DNA from: UBA7330 sp043554545
GTDB lineage: Bacteria > Bacteroidota > Bacteroidia > Cytophagales > Cyclobacteriaceae
Direction of reading: 5' to 3'
NCBI GenBank assembly: GCA_043554545.1
Contig: CP121337.1
Coordinates: forward strand, 1,922,001-1,986,000
DNA length: 64,000 nt
The stretch's first letter is position 1. Each line of letters starts with the position of its first letter. Position numbers and translations under genes: made by a program. Of this stretch, positions 7,685-17,142 are shown in pieces. The notes below the pieces were generated by a model. The model saw only the letters and a program-made list of their open reading frames with translations, did not search any database and was not told the origin of the DNA.

Positions 7685-9190
7685 TCAATACTTTGCCGCA
7701 TCACCCTCCAAGGGGATTGATTGCAGAATAAACGCTCGGAGATCATTTGTTGAATTCACCAAATCTTTCTCTCTCACATACATCATGTGACCACTTTCAT
7801 ATACTTTGAAATGTAAACGGTCCTTCATTTTACCACTTGGATCAAGCTTCCACATACCATTTTTTTGTCTAAAATAATTGACCAACATATCGTAATATCC
7901 TGCTTGAAATAATACTTCAAGATGAGGATTCTGCATCATGGCATTCCGCAATCTCTTTCCGGTCCCATCAGTAAATCTATCCCATGGCCAGGGAGATACA
8001 GAACCAGAAACATGGTATTGCAGGTCTGTTTTAAAATTTAAATCATCTCGGAGATAAGTATTAATTGCAGGAGTAAAGGCATTATTCCAGGCAGCTGACT
8101 CCGGATAAGCACTTCCGGTATATGTATCGCCAGCATCTATTTTATCGATACCTTTATACCGTGCATCCGAAGAACCCAGGAAATATCCTTCATCCCTGAG
8201 TAACTCTTTTCTGAAAGCATTTCTGGAGACGGTCAGATTGTGGTCCAATATAAGTTCCTTTTTGAGGCCTGTGTACCGGGCTACTTTTTCTGCAACCGCT
8301 TGTTTCTGATCTTCAGCAATAAATCCACCTCTCTCCACTGCAGGTAAATATTCCTCCATGGTGTATGCTTCAACTTCTGAGAGCATTTCAGTGAGACTTT
8401 TTTTCTGCAAATCTTCAGGTAGCTGCTTATGATACCAGGCGATCGCAGCGTAGTTAGGTAACTGTAGTACTTCTGTATTTGTGATGGGTAGTTCCATTTT
8501 AGTCCCGGAAACAATAACTACTCCGTTGAGGTAAATTCCATGTTTGTCTTGCAGTTCACCAGATAAGCCCGCTACGCGTGTTGCCGAATAACTCTCCCCA
8601 ATCAGATACTTTGGGGATCTCCAACGTCCTTGTCGTGATATGAAATTGTCAATCCAGTCAGCCAGGTAGGTAATGTCCTGATACACCCCAAAAAAATCTT
8701 CACGCTTGCCGTCATTCAATAGGCGTGAAAAACCTGTATTTACAGGATCAACATATACGATGTCGGCTACATCTATAATAGATTGTGGGTTGTCAACGAT
8801 ACCATATGGTTGTATGGGATATCCCTCATCACTTAATTTCAGCCGTTTCGGACTTGTATAACCCAAATGCATCCATAGGGATGCAGCTCCTGGCCCTCCA
8901 TTGAATGAGAAGGCAATGGGTCGATTCTCAACCTGATCGACATCACTTCGTTTGTAATAGGTATAAAACAGCGAGGCATCAGGTGCTCCATCTTCACCGT
9001 ATACCGGCTGAGTACCTACCGTAACCTGATAGGGTATTCTTTTCCCGTTCACCGTTACTTCATTGGAAGAGACAAGAGAAGTGTCGGCTGGTAATTTGCT
9101 CTTTTGGGCATGTACAGTAGTTACACAAACAATCAATAGCAATAAAGGGAAGATAATTTGATAGCGACATTTACTGGTTCTATTACACAT
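7685..9190 (-). CDS. Serine carboxypeptidase, peptidase family S10
   Basis: The 501-residue protein has a signal peptide (IIFPLLLLIVCVTTVHAQ) and the S10 landmarks in order: the substrate-binding SFNGGPGAAS loop near residue 95, the nucleophile serine in IGESYSATR, the acid in AGYYDMLVNYF, and the histidine in ESGHMMY near the C-terminus. It should remove C-terminal residues from peptides in the periplasm or outside the cell. The neighbouring murein and BNR genes are also secreted, but spacing gives no strong operon signal. Confidence 0.92.
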   Translation of the reverse strand: MCNRTSKCRYQIIFPLLLLIVCVTTVHAQKSKLPADTSLVSSNEVTVNGKRIPYQVTVGTQPVYGEDGAPDASLFYTYYKRSDVDQVENRPIAFSFNGGPGAASLWMHLGYTSPKRLKLSDEGYPIQPYGIVDNPQSIIDVADIVYVDPVNTGFSRLLNDGKREDFFGVYQDITYLADWIDNFISRQGRWRSPKYLIGESYSATRVAGLSGELQDKHGIYLNGVVIVSGTKMELPITNTEVLQLPNYAAIAWYHKQLPEDLQKKSLTEMLSEVEAYTMEEYLPAVERGGFIAEDQKQAVAEKVARYTGLKKELILDHNLTVSRNAFRKELLRDEGYFLGSSDARYKGIDKIDAGDTYTGSAYPESAAWNNAFTPAINTYLRDDLNFKTDLQYHVSGSVSPWPWDRFTDGTGKRLRNAMMQNPHLEVLFQAGYYDMLVNYFRQKNGMWKLDPSGKMKDRLHFKVYESGHMMYVREKDLVNSTNDLRAFILQSIPLEGDAAKY

Positions 9191-9317
9191 AATAACGTAT
9201 TTAGGATTTAAACTTATTACAATTTTTCCGGAGATGCCGTAAAGCCTTGCACAAAAGCATCAAGGATGCTGACTAGTGACTAAGCTGGGTTGCATACTAC
9301 GGGCAGCTTACTGCTAG

Positions 9318-11960
9318 TTACTTTCTTTTTTGGGCTGTAAAATCTTTCCGAAGCGTATCCAAACGGGTCGAAATTACCACTTGATACTTGCCTTTATTCA
9401 GAAATTTATTGTATTGGCTGAAATATGGGCTATCACTCTCCTGAGTTTCAATTACCAGATCCCACCTATACTCATTCAATCCCTTCTCGGCCTGGAATGC
9501 AGTCTCCCACAGCGTCTCCCCCTCTTCATTTTGCACTTGTATTTTCACCTCTTCCGATTGCAGAATCCAAAATCGTATGGGCAGCTTCTCTGCCGTTCGG
9601 TAGATCGCTTCCACATATGTATCTCCATATTGCGGAAGCAGAACATCCGGCAGGTCGAAGAGCTGTGCAGTGCCCCTATCCCCCTCGTATATTTCGTAGA
9701 CTGGCGACAAGCCGATCTTGTAGATTCCCCTCCCGTGGGTGGCGGCGACCAGCTCCTTCGAGTCTTCATCTATCTCAATGTCAGAAACCGCCGCTGCAGG
9801 CATATCCTCGCCCAGCAACGACCAGGTCTCGCCGCGGTCGGTCGAAATATAAACCCCCCGATACATGCCGGCATACAAAATATCCTCGTGAAAGGGATCC
9901 TCTTCTATCTCATAAGCGACCTGGTCCGGCAGGTTGCCCTTCATGGAATGCCACGACTTCCCGTAATCTTCCGACCGGTACAGGTAGGTGCCGAAATCGT
10001 CATAATTCATGCCGGAGATCGCCAGATAGATCCGCGACATTTTATACTTCGATGCAACAATTCTCCTGATATAGGCGGCCGGCAGTCCTTCAGATCGCTC
10101 CACCCAGGCCGTTTCACCGCTGAGCTTCACCCAAAACTCGCCCCGGTCGGTGCCTGCATACAGCAGCCCCTCTGCCAACCGTGATTCTGCCAGGGCCCCT
10201 ACCGATTCACGCATATCCCGATTGCTGATACGCCCTTTGGTCAGGTTTGGACTGATGACACTCCAGCTGTCTCCCTGATTAGTACTTTTGAAAATATAAT
10301 TTCCACCCATGTAGAGCGTGGAATGATCATGGGGTGAGATAAAAAACGGTTCTTCATAGGCATACTGAATCTTCGTGTTCAGATCAAAATTGTCTGGGTC
10401 GGGTCGAATATCCGCTGTAGTGTTTGTTTTCTCATTCAATCTTCTCGGTCCGCAGCAAAAATAGGTGATATCCGTGTCCACCGTATCGATCAGCGTTATG
10501 GTTCCATCCCCTCCGCCGAAACCCCAGAGATAGTTCCAATCGTCAGCATAGCTGGGGTCCCAATACTGGGATGTACCATAGACGGTCAAATTATCCTGAT
10601 TGCCTTGGGGTGAACCATACACGGTCGAATTATCCTGCGTACCTCCATAAATCGTATAGGGATCTCCTTTTTCCAGGGTAATATCATAAAATTCCACGGC
10701 GGGAATATTATTGAAGTGCCTCCAGTTTTCACCCTTGTCGTAGGTTACATACAGTCCACCGTCATTGGCCGAGATCAGGTGATTTGGATTAGTCGGGTTG
10801 ATCCATAACTCACATTGATCATGATGCAGCTGTTGGGCCGGATTGGGGAAATGGTGGGACACATTGCCAGCGATATAATTAAATGTTTTCCCTCCGTCAG
10901 TACTGTGGGCCAGTCTGATCCCGAGGGCATAGACCTCTTCATCATTCTGGGGATTGACATATATATCGCCAAAATACCAGCCGATATAAGTTAAAAAGTG
11001 GAGTTCGCTGTCGTGGGTTATCTCCCAGTTTTCACCGCCGTCAGTAGTTATATAGACTTCCGCTGCTCCCTGGTCTTTCCCCTGGTTCCGATGGTCCAGG
11101 AGGGCATACACCTTTTCAGGGTTCGAATGAGACACGGCAAGTCCGATTCTCCCCTTCCCGTCATCCTCAGGCAGCCCGTTGTCCGCTTTCTCCCAGGTTT
11201 GCCCTCCGTCAGTACTTCGGTAGATACCGCTCTGCTTTCCATTGATTCCGGGGTTATTTTCCCAAAGCGAAGCGTAGAGCACATTAGGATTACTGGGAGA
11301 TATCACAATATCGTTGGCACCTGTTTTTTCATCCAGATAAAGTACATGCTCCCAGGTTTGTCCCCCGTCCATGGAGCGGTAGACCCCGCGGTTCGGGTTC
11401 GGCGACCAGAAATGGCCAAGAACAGCTACATATACAATTTCCGGATCCTGGGGATGAACAGCTACCTCCCCGATGTGCCAGGAATCATTCAGTCCCAGGT
11501 GACGCCACGTCTCTCCTCCGTCATCGGAACGGTACATACCATTTCCCGGCATCGTAAAATTACGCGCTTTTTTAAGGCTTTCTCCCGATCCCAGATAGAT
11601 GATGTCCGTGTTCGAGGGAGCCAGTGCGATATCACCTATACCGAGAACCTGCATATTCTCAAATATTGGATCCCAGGTCAGTCCATCATTCGTCGTTTTC
11701 CATAATCCGCCCGATCCAAATGCCGCATACATCGTACCAGGACGTGCAGGATCGGCCTGCACCGCTTCAACCCGGGCGCTGTTCATTACCGGCCCTAATG
11801 GGATCCATTTGAGTCCATAGTCTGACTCGGCCTTCATTTGTACATACTGCTCAAATGATTTTACTAAATTGGATTCAGCCTGGTCTTGTGACTGGCAAGG
11901 CTCGACTAAACACAGCGTCAATAGAAATATGTGAAGTGCAATTTTTAATTGTATATGCAA
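9318..11960 (-). CDS. Secreted BNR/sortilin-type beta-propeller protein
   Basis: This 880-residue protein is built from repeated BNR (Asp-box) blades of the form S-x-D-x-G-x-T-W, for example KTTNDGLTWDP, YRSDDGGETWRH, YRSMDGGQTWEH and YISTDRGETWSLL. Together they form the VPS10/sortilin-like propellers seen in Bacteroidota surface proteins, glycan- or peptide-related. There is a signal peptide (ALHIFLLTLCLVEPCQSQ). No ATG exists upstream in frame; the start is taken as the TTG at 11958-11960. The gene is visibly richer in G+C than its neighbours, hinting at horizontal origin. Confidence 0.88.
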   Translation of the reverse strand: MHIQLKIALHIFLLTLCLVEPCQSQDQAESNLVKSFEQYVQMKAESDYGLKWIPLGPVMNSARVEAVQADPARPGTMYAAFGSGGLWKTTNDGLTWDPIFENMQVLGIGDIALAPSNTDIIYLGSGESLKKARNFTMPGNGMYRSDDGGETWRHLGLNDSWHIGEVAVHPQDPEIVYVAVLGHFWSPNPNRGVYRSMDGGQTWEHVLYLDEKTGANDIVISPSNPNVLYASLWENNPGINGKQSGIYRSTDGGQTWEKADNGLPEDDGKGRIGLAVSHSNPEKVYALLDHRNQGKDQGAAEVYITTDGGENWEITHDSELHFLTYIGWYFGDIYVNPQNDEEVYALGIRLAHSTDGGKTFNYIAGNVSHHFPNPAQQLHHDQCELWINPTNPNHLISANDGGLYVTYDKGENWRHFNNIPAVEFYDITLEKGDPYTIYGGTQDNSTVYGSPQGNQDNLTVYGTSQYWDPSYADDWNYLWGFGGGDGTITLIDTVDTDITYFCCGPRRLNEKTNTTADIRPDPDNFDLNTKIQYAYEEPFFISPHDHSTLYMGGNYIFKSTNQGDSWSVISPNLTKGRISNRDMRESVGALAESRLAEGLLYAGTDRGEFWVKLSGETAWVERSEGLPAAYIRRIVASKYKMSRIYLAISGMNYDDFGTYLYRSEDYGKSWHSMKGNLPDQVAYEIEEDPFHEDILYAGMYRGVYISTDRGETWSLLGEDMPAAAVSDIEIDEDSKELVAATHGRGIYKIGLSPVYEIYEGDRGTAQLFDLPDVLLPQYGDTYVEAIYRTAEKLPIRFWILQSEEVKIQVQNEEGETLWETAFQAEKGLNEYRWDLVIETQESDSPYFSQYNKFLNKGKYQVVISTRLDTLRKDFTAQKRK

Positions 11961-12163
11961 AATAATGGCCCTCTTAATTTGAAATTGATATAGTTAAAAA
12001 GAAGAATTTTTATAAAGTATTCAACAAATAGATACAATTTTAAAAGGTACTATTTGATGTTTTGTTGCTTTTTTTAACATTTATGCATACTAAGCTTGCA
12101 ATTTTATTTACAGGCTAAGATTTTGGAATAACTTAGTTCTTTTAATATCAGAAATTAAATCTA

Positions 12164-13579
12164 ATGAATAACATTAAACGTACGCTTAGTTCAGTTGGAT
12201 CTATTGTATTGCTGGTAACAGTGTTTGCATCAGCAATCGCTCGTCCCACAAAAAATAACGAATCTGCTAATAATAAAGATGGCGTACAGGCCTCCATGGC
12301 TAAGCCCGATGGATTGGTCGCCATCTCGCATAACAGCGGTTTTGAATCAGCTGGTACGTCGTGGGTTTCTCTTTCTGCAGCTTCCAATGGAAAGATTTAC
12401 TACACTTTTTCAACAACTGATGTTGACCAGGGTGCAAGAATATACGTCTATGACCCCAAGACGGACAAAACAAAGTTTCTGGCCGACTTAACTGAAGTTA
12501 GCGGAGAAAAGGATTTAAAGGCCATCCCTCAGGGTAAAAGCCACAGTGCTTTTTATGAAAAAGACGGCATCCTGTATGCATCAACCCATGTCGGGGTTCA
12601 CGGTTCGATTGAAAAAGGAGAGTTAGCCATTGCGAAGGAGGGTTACCTACCCTATCCGGGAGGTCACTTCATATCTTATGATCTTTCAACCGGCAAATTT
12701 AAAGACCTGGGAATTGCCGTAGAGGGAGAAGGAATTGTTACCATGACCATGGATCAGGATCGGGGGCATCTCTACGGCATCACCTGGCCACGAGGGTATT
12801 TTGTTCACTATGATGTGGAAGCCGGAAAAATGAATAATCTTGGACTTGTGTTAGGAATGGGGGAAGCCGGGAAGCATGGCGTGGATTTTCACACACTGTG
12901 CCGGGCGATGTTTGTTGATCCCGGTGACGGGTCTGTCTATTTTACGGCAGCCAATGGCAACATATTCACATACAATCCCAACGATTCTGAGTCGTTCCAC
13001 AAAGTAGAAGATGTAGACCTAAAGCTTGATTACTTCGGAACGTATGATTCGGATCAACCTGGGAGTCTTGCTTATAACTGGCGTAGGGTTCTCTGGCATC
13101 CTGATGAGGAGATCGCTTATGGTCTGCATGGTAATTCCGGATATTTGTTCCGATTTGATCCCAGAACACCCGAAATTAAAATGGAAGAAAGGATTTTCTC
13201 GGAGCCCTACAGAACAAGTGGCATGTATACTCGACACCCTTACGGCGGCGATAATGGATTCGACCTTGGTCCCGACGGTGAAACTTTGTACCATCTCACA
13301 AGGGGACCTATTTATATAGACGGACAACGGATTACAGAAAAACAGGTAGAAGAAATGAATTTAGAGAATTCAGGTATGGTATACCTGGTAACTTATAATA
13401 TACGAACCAAAGCGTATGTGGATCATGGGCCTGTTTATCATGCAAACGGTAGTCCTGTAACCGATGCCTATTCAATGGCTATTACTTCTGATGCGATATA
13501 TACGCTTGCACGTTTTGGAGGTGATGATAATAAAAGGAAAGTAGACTTAATTGAAATACCTAATCCATTTAAAAAGTAA
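12164..13579 (+). CDS. Secreted beta-propeller protein of unknown function
   Basis: The 471-residue product has an export signal (SIVLLVTVFASAIA) followed by a string of similar short strands such as KIYYTFSTTD, GILYASTHVG, GHLYGITWPRGYF and GSVYFTAANGNIF. They recur every 45-60 residues, as in quinoprotein or WD40-like propellers. No catalytic motif is evident to me. It is divergent from the BNR gene with about 200 nt of AT-rich DNA between. An enzyme of sugar metabolism or a binding protein are both possible. Confidence 0.75.
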   Translation: MNNIKRTLSSVGSIVLLVTVFASAIARPTKNNESANNKDGVQASMAKPDGLVAISHNSGFESAGTSWVSLSAASNGKIYYTFSTTDVDQGARIYVYDPKTDKTKFLADLTEVSGEKDLKAIPQGKSHSAFYEKDGILYASTHVGVHGSIEKGELAIAKEGYLPYPGGHFISYDLSTGKFKDLGIAVEGEGIVTMTMDQDRGHLYGITWPRGYFVHYDVEAGKMNNLGLVLGMGEAGKHGVDFHTLCRAMFVDPGDGSVYFTAANGNIFTYNPNDSESFHKVEDVDLKLDYFGTYDSDQPGSLAYNWRRVLWHPDEEIAYGLHGNSGYLFRFDPRTPEIKMEERIFSEPYRTSGMYTRHPYGGDNGFDLGPDGETLYHLTRGPIYIDGQRITEKQVEEMNLENSGMVYLVTYNIRTKAYVDHGPVYHANGSPVTDAYSMAITSDAIYTLARFGGDDNKRKVDLIEIPNPFKK

Positions 13580-13771
13580 TAGCAGATATTACCTTTTTCT
13601 GTTTATTCTAATAAATGTTCCTTATTTATCATTCATAATTCAAGTCATTAAGGTCTAATTGTTTGTCAAAGAGCCCCAACCGATTAAGAAGATGGGCTCA
13701 TGGTTCTGTACAAAACAAACTATCCATCATTATATTAACTTGCGAAAGTTTTCAAAGCAAGATCATTGATT

Positions 13772-14290
13772 ATGAGGCGAAAAATTCCAGAATCAACACT
13801 TCCAAAAATAATCCGCTCGCAGATGATTACTTCCGAGGGCCTGCAAAAATTAAGGGAAGAACATGATCACTTGTGGCGAGTTGAACGTCCAGAAGTTACC
13901 GCTAAGGTTTCATGGGCTGCCAGTCTGGGGGACCGCTCAGAGAATGCGGATTATCACTACAACAAAAAACGGCTGCGAGAGATCGATAAACGGCTGCTAT
14001 ATCTCAGAAAATGCATTGACGACTTTAAGGTGATTGAATACCACCCCCACCAGGAAGGTAAAGTGAATTTTGGTGCATGGGTGGAGATTGAGAATGTAGA
14101 GAAAAGGATTAAAAAGCGGTTGCGGATCGTAGGCTATGAAGAGTTGATCGGAAATCCAGATCACATTTCTATGGACTCACCCATGGCTCAATCACTGCTT
14201 CACAAGGAAGTTGGTGATGAAGTAACGGTGGAAACCAAGATCGCTCAGTTCGTATGGCGTATCAACAGCATTGAGTATGAGAAAGGGTAG
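13772..14290 (+). CDS. greB: Transcription elongation factor GreB
   Basis: The protein has the GreA/GreB coiled coil with VSWAASLGDRSENADYHYNK (the acidic tip that enters the polymerase channel is in the GDRSENADY region), and the C-terminal FKBP-like domain (NFGAWVEIEN, ISMDSPMAQSLLHKEVGDE). WRVERPEVT and RSENADYHYNKKRLREID are GreB-type. It rescues backtracked RNA polymerase by transcript cleavage. The ATG at 13772 is preferred to a TTG two codons upstream. A broken second copy lies at 34445-34852. Confidence 0.93.
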   Translation: MRRKIPESTLPKIIRSQMITSEGLQKLREEHDHLWRVERPEVTAKVSWAASLGDRSENADYHYNKKRLREIDKRLLYLRKCIDDFKVIEYHPHQEGKVNFGAWVEIENVEKRIKKRLRIVGYEELIGNPDHISMDSPMAQSLLHKEVGDEVTVETKIAQFVWRINSIEYEKG

Positions 14291-14484
14291 TGAATCTGTT
14301 TTTAGGAAAAACACGTTCATTGCACCCATGGCTCTTTTGACAACAGATACGATCCATCTGCTCAGAATGATCTGTCATATTCATTCCAGAGGATCCTGTC
14401 CAGAGATTATTCGGTTGCCTCATTCCCATCAAAATCCTAGCATGGATGACACCCCCTTCACTTCGGGGCTGCCTCATTTAATTC

Positions 14485-15177
14485 TTAAAACCTGTAATTG
14501 ATCGCTAAATTGCTAAAATAGGGAATCAAATAGGGTTGATAGTTTTTAAAGTCGTTCGTCAACCGATATCCTACGCTAAAATCAACATCCATTTGGTGTG
14601 TCATTTTCACTCCAATGTTAACCGAAAGATTTAGGTATGCATTCTTATAGTTGTACCATCCATCTTTGACATCCGGAAAAATTTCCTTGTAAAATTCGGT
14701 ATGTTGATACCTGGCTCTAAATAGCCATTTATACATTATTTCTGTTCCCACATACCACTTATCTGAATAGTATCCAGGCATAATACTGGCTGCCCAATTG
14801 TAAATATTTGCCTGATGTACGCTATTTTCAAGGTATTTATTTTCTGCACTCAAGTTGACCAGAATATTAGTTTTTACGTGACTGTTCATTACTGTTGTAA
14901 AGAAGTTCAGGTTTAAATCGTTGTAATTAAACTTAAATGTTTTCCACCCTATTTGACTTCCTAATCGCCTTTCAAATTTCCCAATTTTAATATCAAAACT
15001 TCTATTATAGGTTATCCCCCAGAAAAGTGCCGGATTAAATTCAAGGTTTAGCATGATTGAATGCTTTTTCTCTGTTTTAAAGGCAAAGACGTTATTGATA
15101 TGCTGGGCATTTGTGACCTGAACGATGACAAGTAGCATCCCCGTGATTAATATTTTTTTCATCTTCATTTGATTCAT
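14485..15177 (-). CDS. Outer-membrane beta-barrel protein
   Basis: This 230-residue protein has a signal peptide (ILITGMLLVIVQVTNAQ), alternating amphipathic strands typical of a small barrel (for example SIMLNLEFNPALFWGITYNR) and a C-terminal NLAINYRF ending in phenylalanine, the outer-membrane insertion signal. It is most likely an outer-membrane channel or structural barrel; no substrate can be read. Its start overlaps the stop of the upstream hydrolase gene (ATGA), showing translational coupling. Confidence 0.78.
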   Translation of the reverse strand: MNQMKMKKILITGMLLVIVQVTNAQHINNVFAFKTEKKHSIMLNLEFNPALFWGITYNRSFDIKIGKFERRLGSQIGWKTFKFNYNDLNLNFFTTVMNSHVKTNILVNLSAENKYLENSVHQANIYNWAASIMPGYYSDKWYVGTEIMYKWLFRARYQHTEFYKEIFPDVKDGWYNYKNAYLNLSVNIGVKMTHQMDVDFSVGYRLTNDFKNYQPYLIPYFSNLAINYRF

Positions 15178-16130
15178 TGATTGAGGTAAGACCGTATTTT
15201 AGGAAGCGTAAGCGGATGATCAATGATCTCGTAATGATCCGCCCCATCGATGACGAAAACCTCATTTTCATAGAGGTTAAAATGTACGGCCTGATATTCT
15301 TTCTGATAAGCAGCACCCAATCGATCCGTCGAACCTGCGATAAATAACACTTCTTCTACAAAGTTTTCTTTGATTCCATTGGTAAAGTCTGCGGTGTAGG
15401 ATTTATCCCAAAGTCCTCTCCAGTCATTGATGTAATAGTTACATCTGAATCCCTGTCGGGTGTCTGTATATGATATCCTTTGATGTTCAAACTTGCTGGT
15501 CATTCGAAAGTAATCTCCAGCTTCATCATTGCCTGGAAACAGATAATCAGAATTATTCAGGAAAGCCTGCAAGGCTTTGCTAAAGAAATCCACTGCAGCT
15601 GCTGGGGTATTTTCCATGGCAGGCTTATTCATGGGGCCTGGTTCTAACAGTACTAACTTCTCTACTCGTTCAGGATAATTTTGAACGTAGTATGACGCAT
15701 ATGCACCTCCCCAGGAATGCCCTATTAAATAGAACTTATTGGTTGGGCTAAAATGATCTCCTATTTCAACCAGATCCTTTAGATAATGTGGGCCTGTTAA
15801 TTCTTTATTTGGTACTCTCTCGGATAAACCTGCTCCACGCTGATCCCAATACACCATGAAATAGTCATCACTTAATGACTTCCATTTGAGGTATGGTTTG
15901 TAACTATTACCGGGTCCACCATGCAACACGATCAATACGGGCTTTACAGGATCCCCAAAGGTTTCTAGATGAAGTTTTGTACCATCTGACAAGGTAAAGC
16001 TTGGTAGCGTTGGATCATTGGTTACGGTTTTGGGAACCAATTCTCCGGGTGCTATTTCTTGTTGTGTACAAGCATAAATCAGTATTAAAATGATGGTGGC
16101 CACCATTATGTTGTTAAGGGTAATCCTCAT
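15174..16130 (-). CDS. Alpha/beta-hydrolase lipoprotein, proline iminopeptidase-like (S33)
   Basis: The lipoprotein signal ends in LIYAC. The S33-type hydrolase core follows: LIVLHGGPGNS oxyanion loop, VYWDQRGAGLSE, the nucleophile elbow LIGHSWGGAY, and the catalytic histidine in GADHYEIIDHP at the end. Related enzymes release N-terminal proline or cleave esters and amides. It is co-transcribed with the barrel protein downstream (4-nt overlap), so the two may work on the same imported molecule; that link is inference. Confidence 0.88.
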   Translation of the reverse strand: MRITLNNIMVATIILILIYACTQQEIAPGELVPKTVTNDPTLPSFTLSDGTKLHLETFGDPVKPVLIVLHGGPGNSYKPYLKWKSLSDDYFMVYWDQRGAGLSERVPNKELTGPHYLKDLVEIGDHFSPTNKFYLIGHSWGGAYASYYVQNYPERVEKLVLLEPGPMNKPAMENTPAAAVDFFSKALQAFLNNSDYLFPGNDEAGDYFRMTSKFEHQRISYTDTRQGFRCNYYINDWRGLWDKSYTADFTNGIKENFVEEVLFIAGSTDRLGAAYQKEYQAVHFNLYENEVFVIDGADHYEIIDHPLTLPKIRSYLNQ

Positions 16131-16218
16131 ACGTTTCGATTTTTAAAGTTCACGGAATAAAGGCAGCCTCATCCGCCGTATTGCAAATTGAGGACTACCT
16201 TATGTTCACGACCAGCTC

Positions 16219-16869
16219 CTAAAGGTTCACTCCGAAGTATAAATTGGGTTCGAAGAGGAAATGATTTTTCCATCGGTCATCCAATGCTTTGAAAGACTCC
16301 GGTGTATTGGTATCAAAAACCCAAAACTGAGAATGTACCTGAGGCTCAAGGAAAAACCGCTTTTTCTTACCCAAAGCAATATGATAACCTAGGTGGAAAG
16401 AGTTATATAGCTTAAAACCATTTCCTATTTTTTTATTGTCTGCATCCAGGTAGGTTTTGATCTGTGGCAGGATTTCCGCGGTAGTAAATAATCCTTTCCA
16501 TAACATACGTTGATAGGATACGCCTATTCCGGTCTCTCGCACATGTCCGGGGTAGAATTCACTTTTTGTGTCTAGTTTATCCAAAAGTCCGTCCCACCAA
16601 AGGATTCCCATGGGTTGAAATAGTCTCCAGGTAGCAAGCTTTACTCCTATTATATTCTTGTCATCTAAGTTACGTTTTACATGCAACTCAATATGTTGTG
16701 TGTGCATTTGATCATCCCAGGATTTTTCAAAAAGTTGAGGTATGATAATTACCGGCACACTCACTCTGTACTTATACCTGACATTGGTTTCTTTACTGGT
16801 TGGCAGGTTGTTTTGTGCTGTGGCACCAAAAGCCCAAATGGCTACAATTAACATCAATACATTTTTCAT
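16219..16869 (-). CDS. Secreted barrel-like protein of unknown function
   Basis: The ATG at 16867-16869 gives a signal peptide (VLMLIVAIWAFGATAQ) followed by about 200 residues of alternating strands and a C-terminus EPNLYFGVNL, which suggests an outer-membrane or periplasmic barrel. I do not recognise a named family. About 117 nt upstream is a regulatory block shared with the serine hydrolase at 22334 (16986-17046), so the two genes are probably controlled by the same factor. Confidence 0.7.
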   Translation of the reverse strand: MKNVLMLIVAIWAFGATAQNNLPTSKETNVRYKYRVSVPVIIIPQLFEKSWDDQMHTQHIELHVKRNLDDKNIIGVKLATWRLFQPMGILWWDGLLDKLDTKSEFYPGHVRETGIGVSYQRMLWKGLFTTAEILPQIKTYLDADNKKIGNGFKLYNSFHLGYHIALGKKKRFFLEPQVHSQFWVFDTNTPESFKALDDRWKNHFLFEPNLYFGVNL

Positions 16870-16985
16870 AATCAGATTGTTTAGTGGTAAAATTTCCTTT
16901 TTTAGACTGGAGCGTTCCATGTTATTGGAAGACCTCCTTTTTAGCTGTCAATTATTTATATCCGAATTGACAATGCAATTATGGG

Positions 16986-17046
16986 TTGGAAAAGCAGGGC
17001 AATCGTCCCAAAATGAAATGTTGGACTTTTTGGTGAAAATTGGGAC
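16986..17046 (-). promoter_or_regulatory. Conserved operator block, copy 1
   Basis: Read on the minus strand this block has GTCC, two free bases, ATTTTCACCA, four free bases, GTCC; 15 free bases later come GACGA, two bases and GCC, then TTTCCAA. The same elements in the same order, with identical spacing up to GCC, occur at 22217-22282 in front of another gene. No such agreement is expected between unrelated intergenic regions. It is inferred to be a transcription-factor binding site that controls the gene at 16219-16869. Confidence 0.6.
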
Positions 17047-17142
17047 CTTATGCCTATTCTAACAAAGGATCAAAGGGTACTGTAGTGTTGAGTTATTCAA
17101 TCTGGTTGTTTTTCAAATAAAAGAGGAAATCTGTTCAATCTC

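Noticed and set aside
9330..10184. Long plus-strand frame of 284 codons opposite the BNR gene
   Set aside because: The opposite strand encodes clear BNR blades with a signal peptide; the plus frame has no known motif and exists because of the high G+C content.
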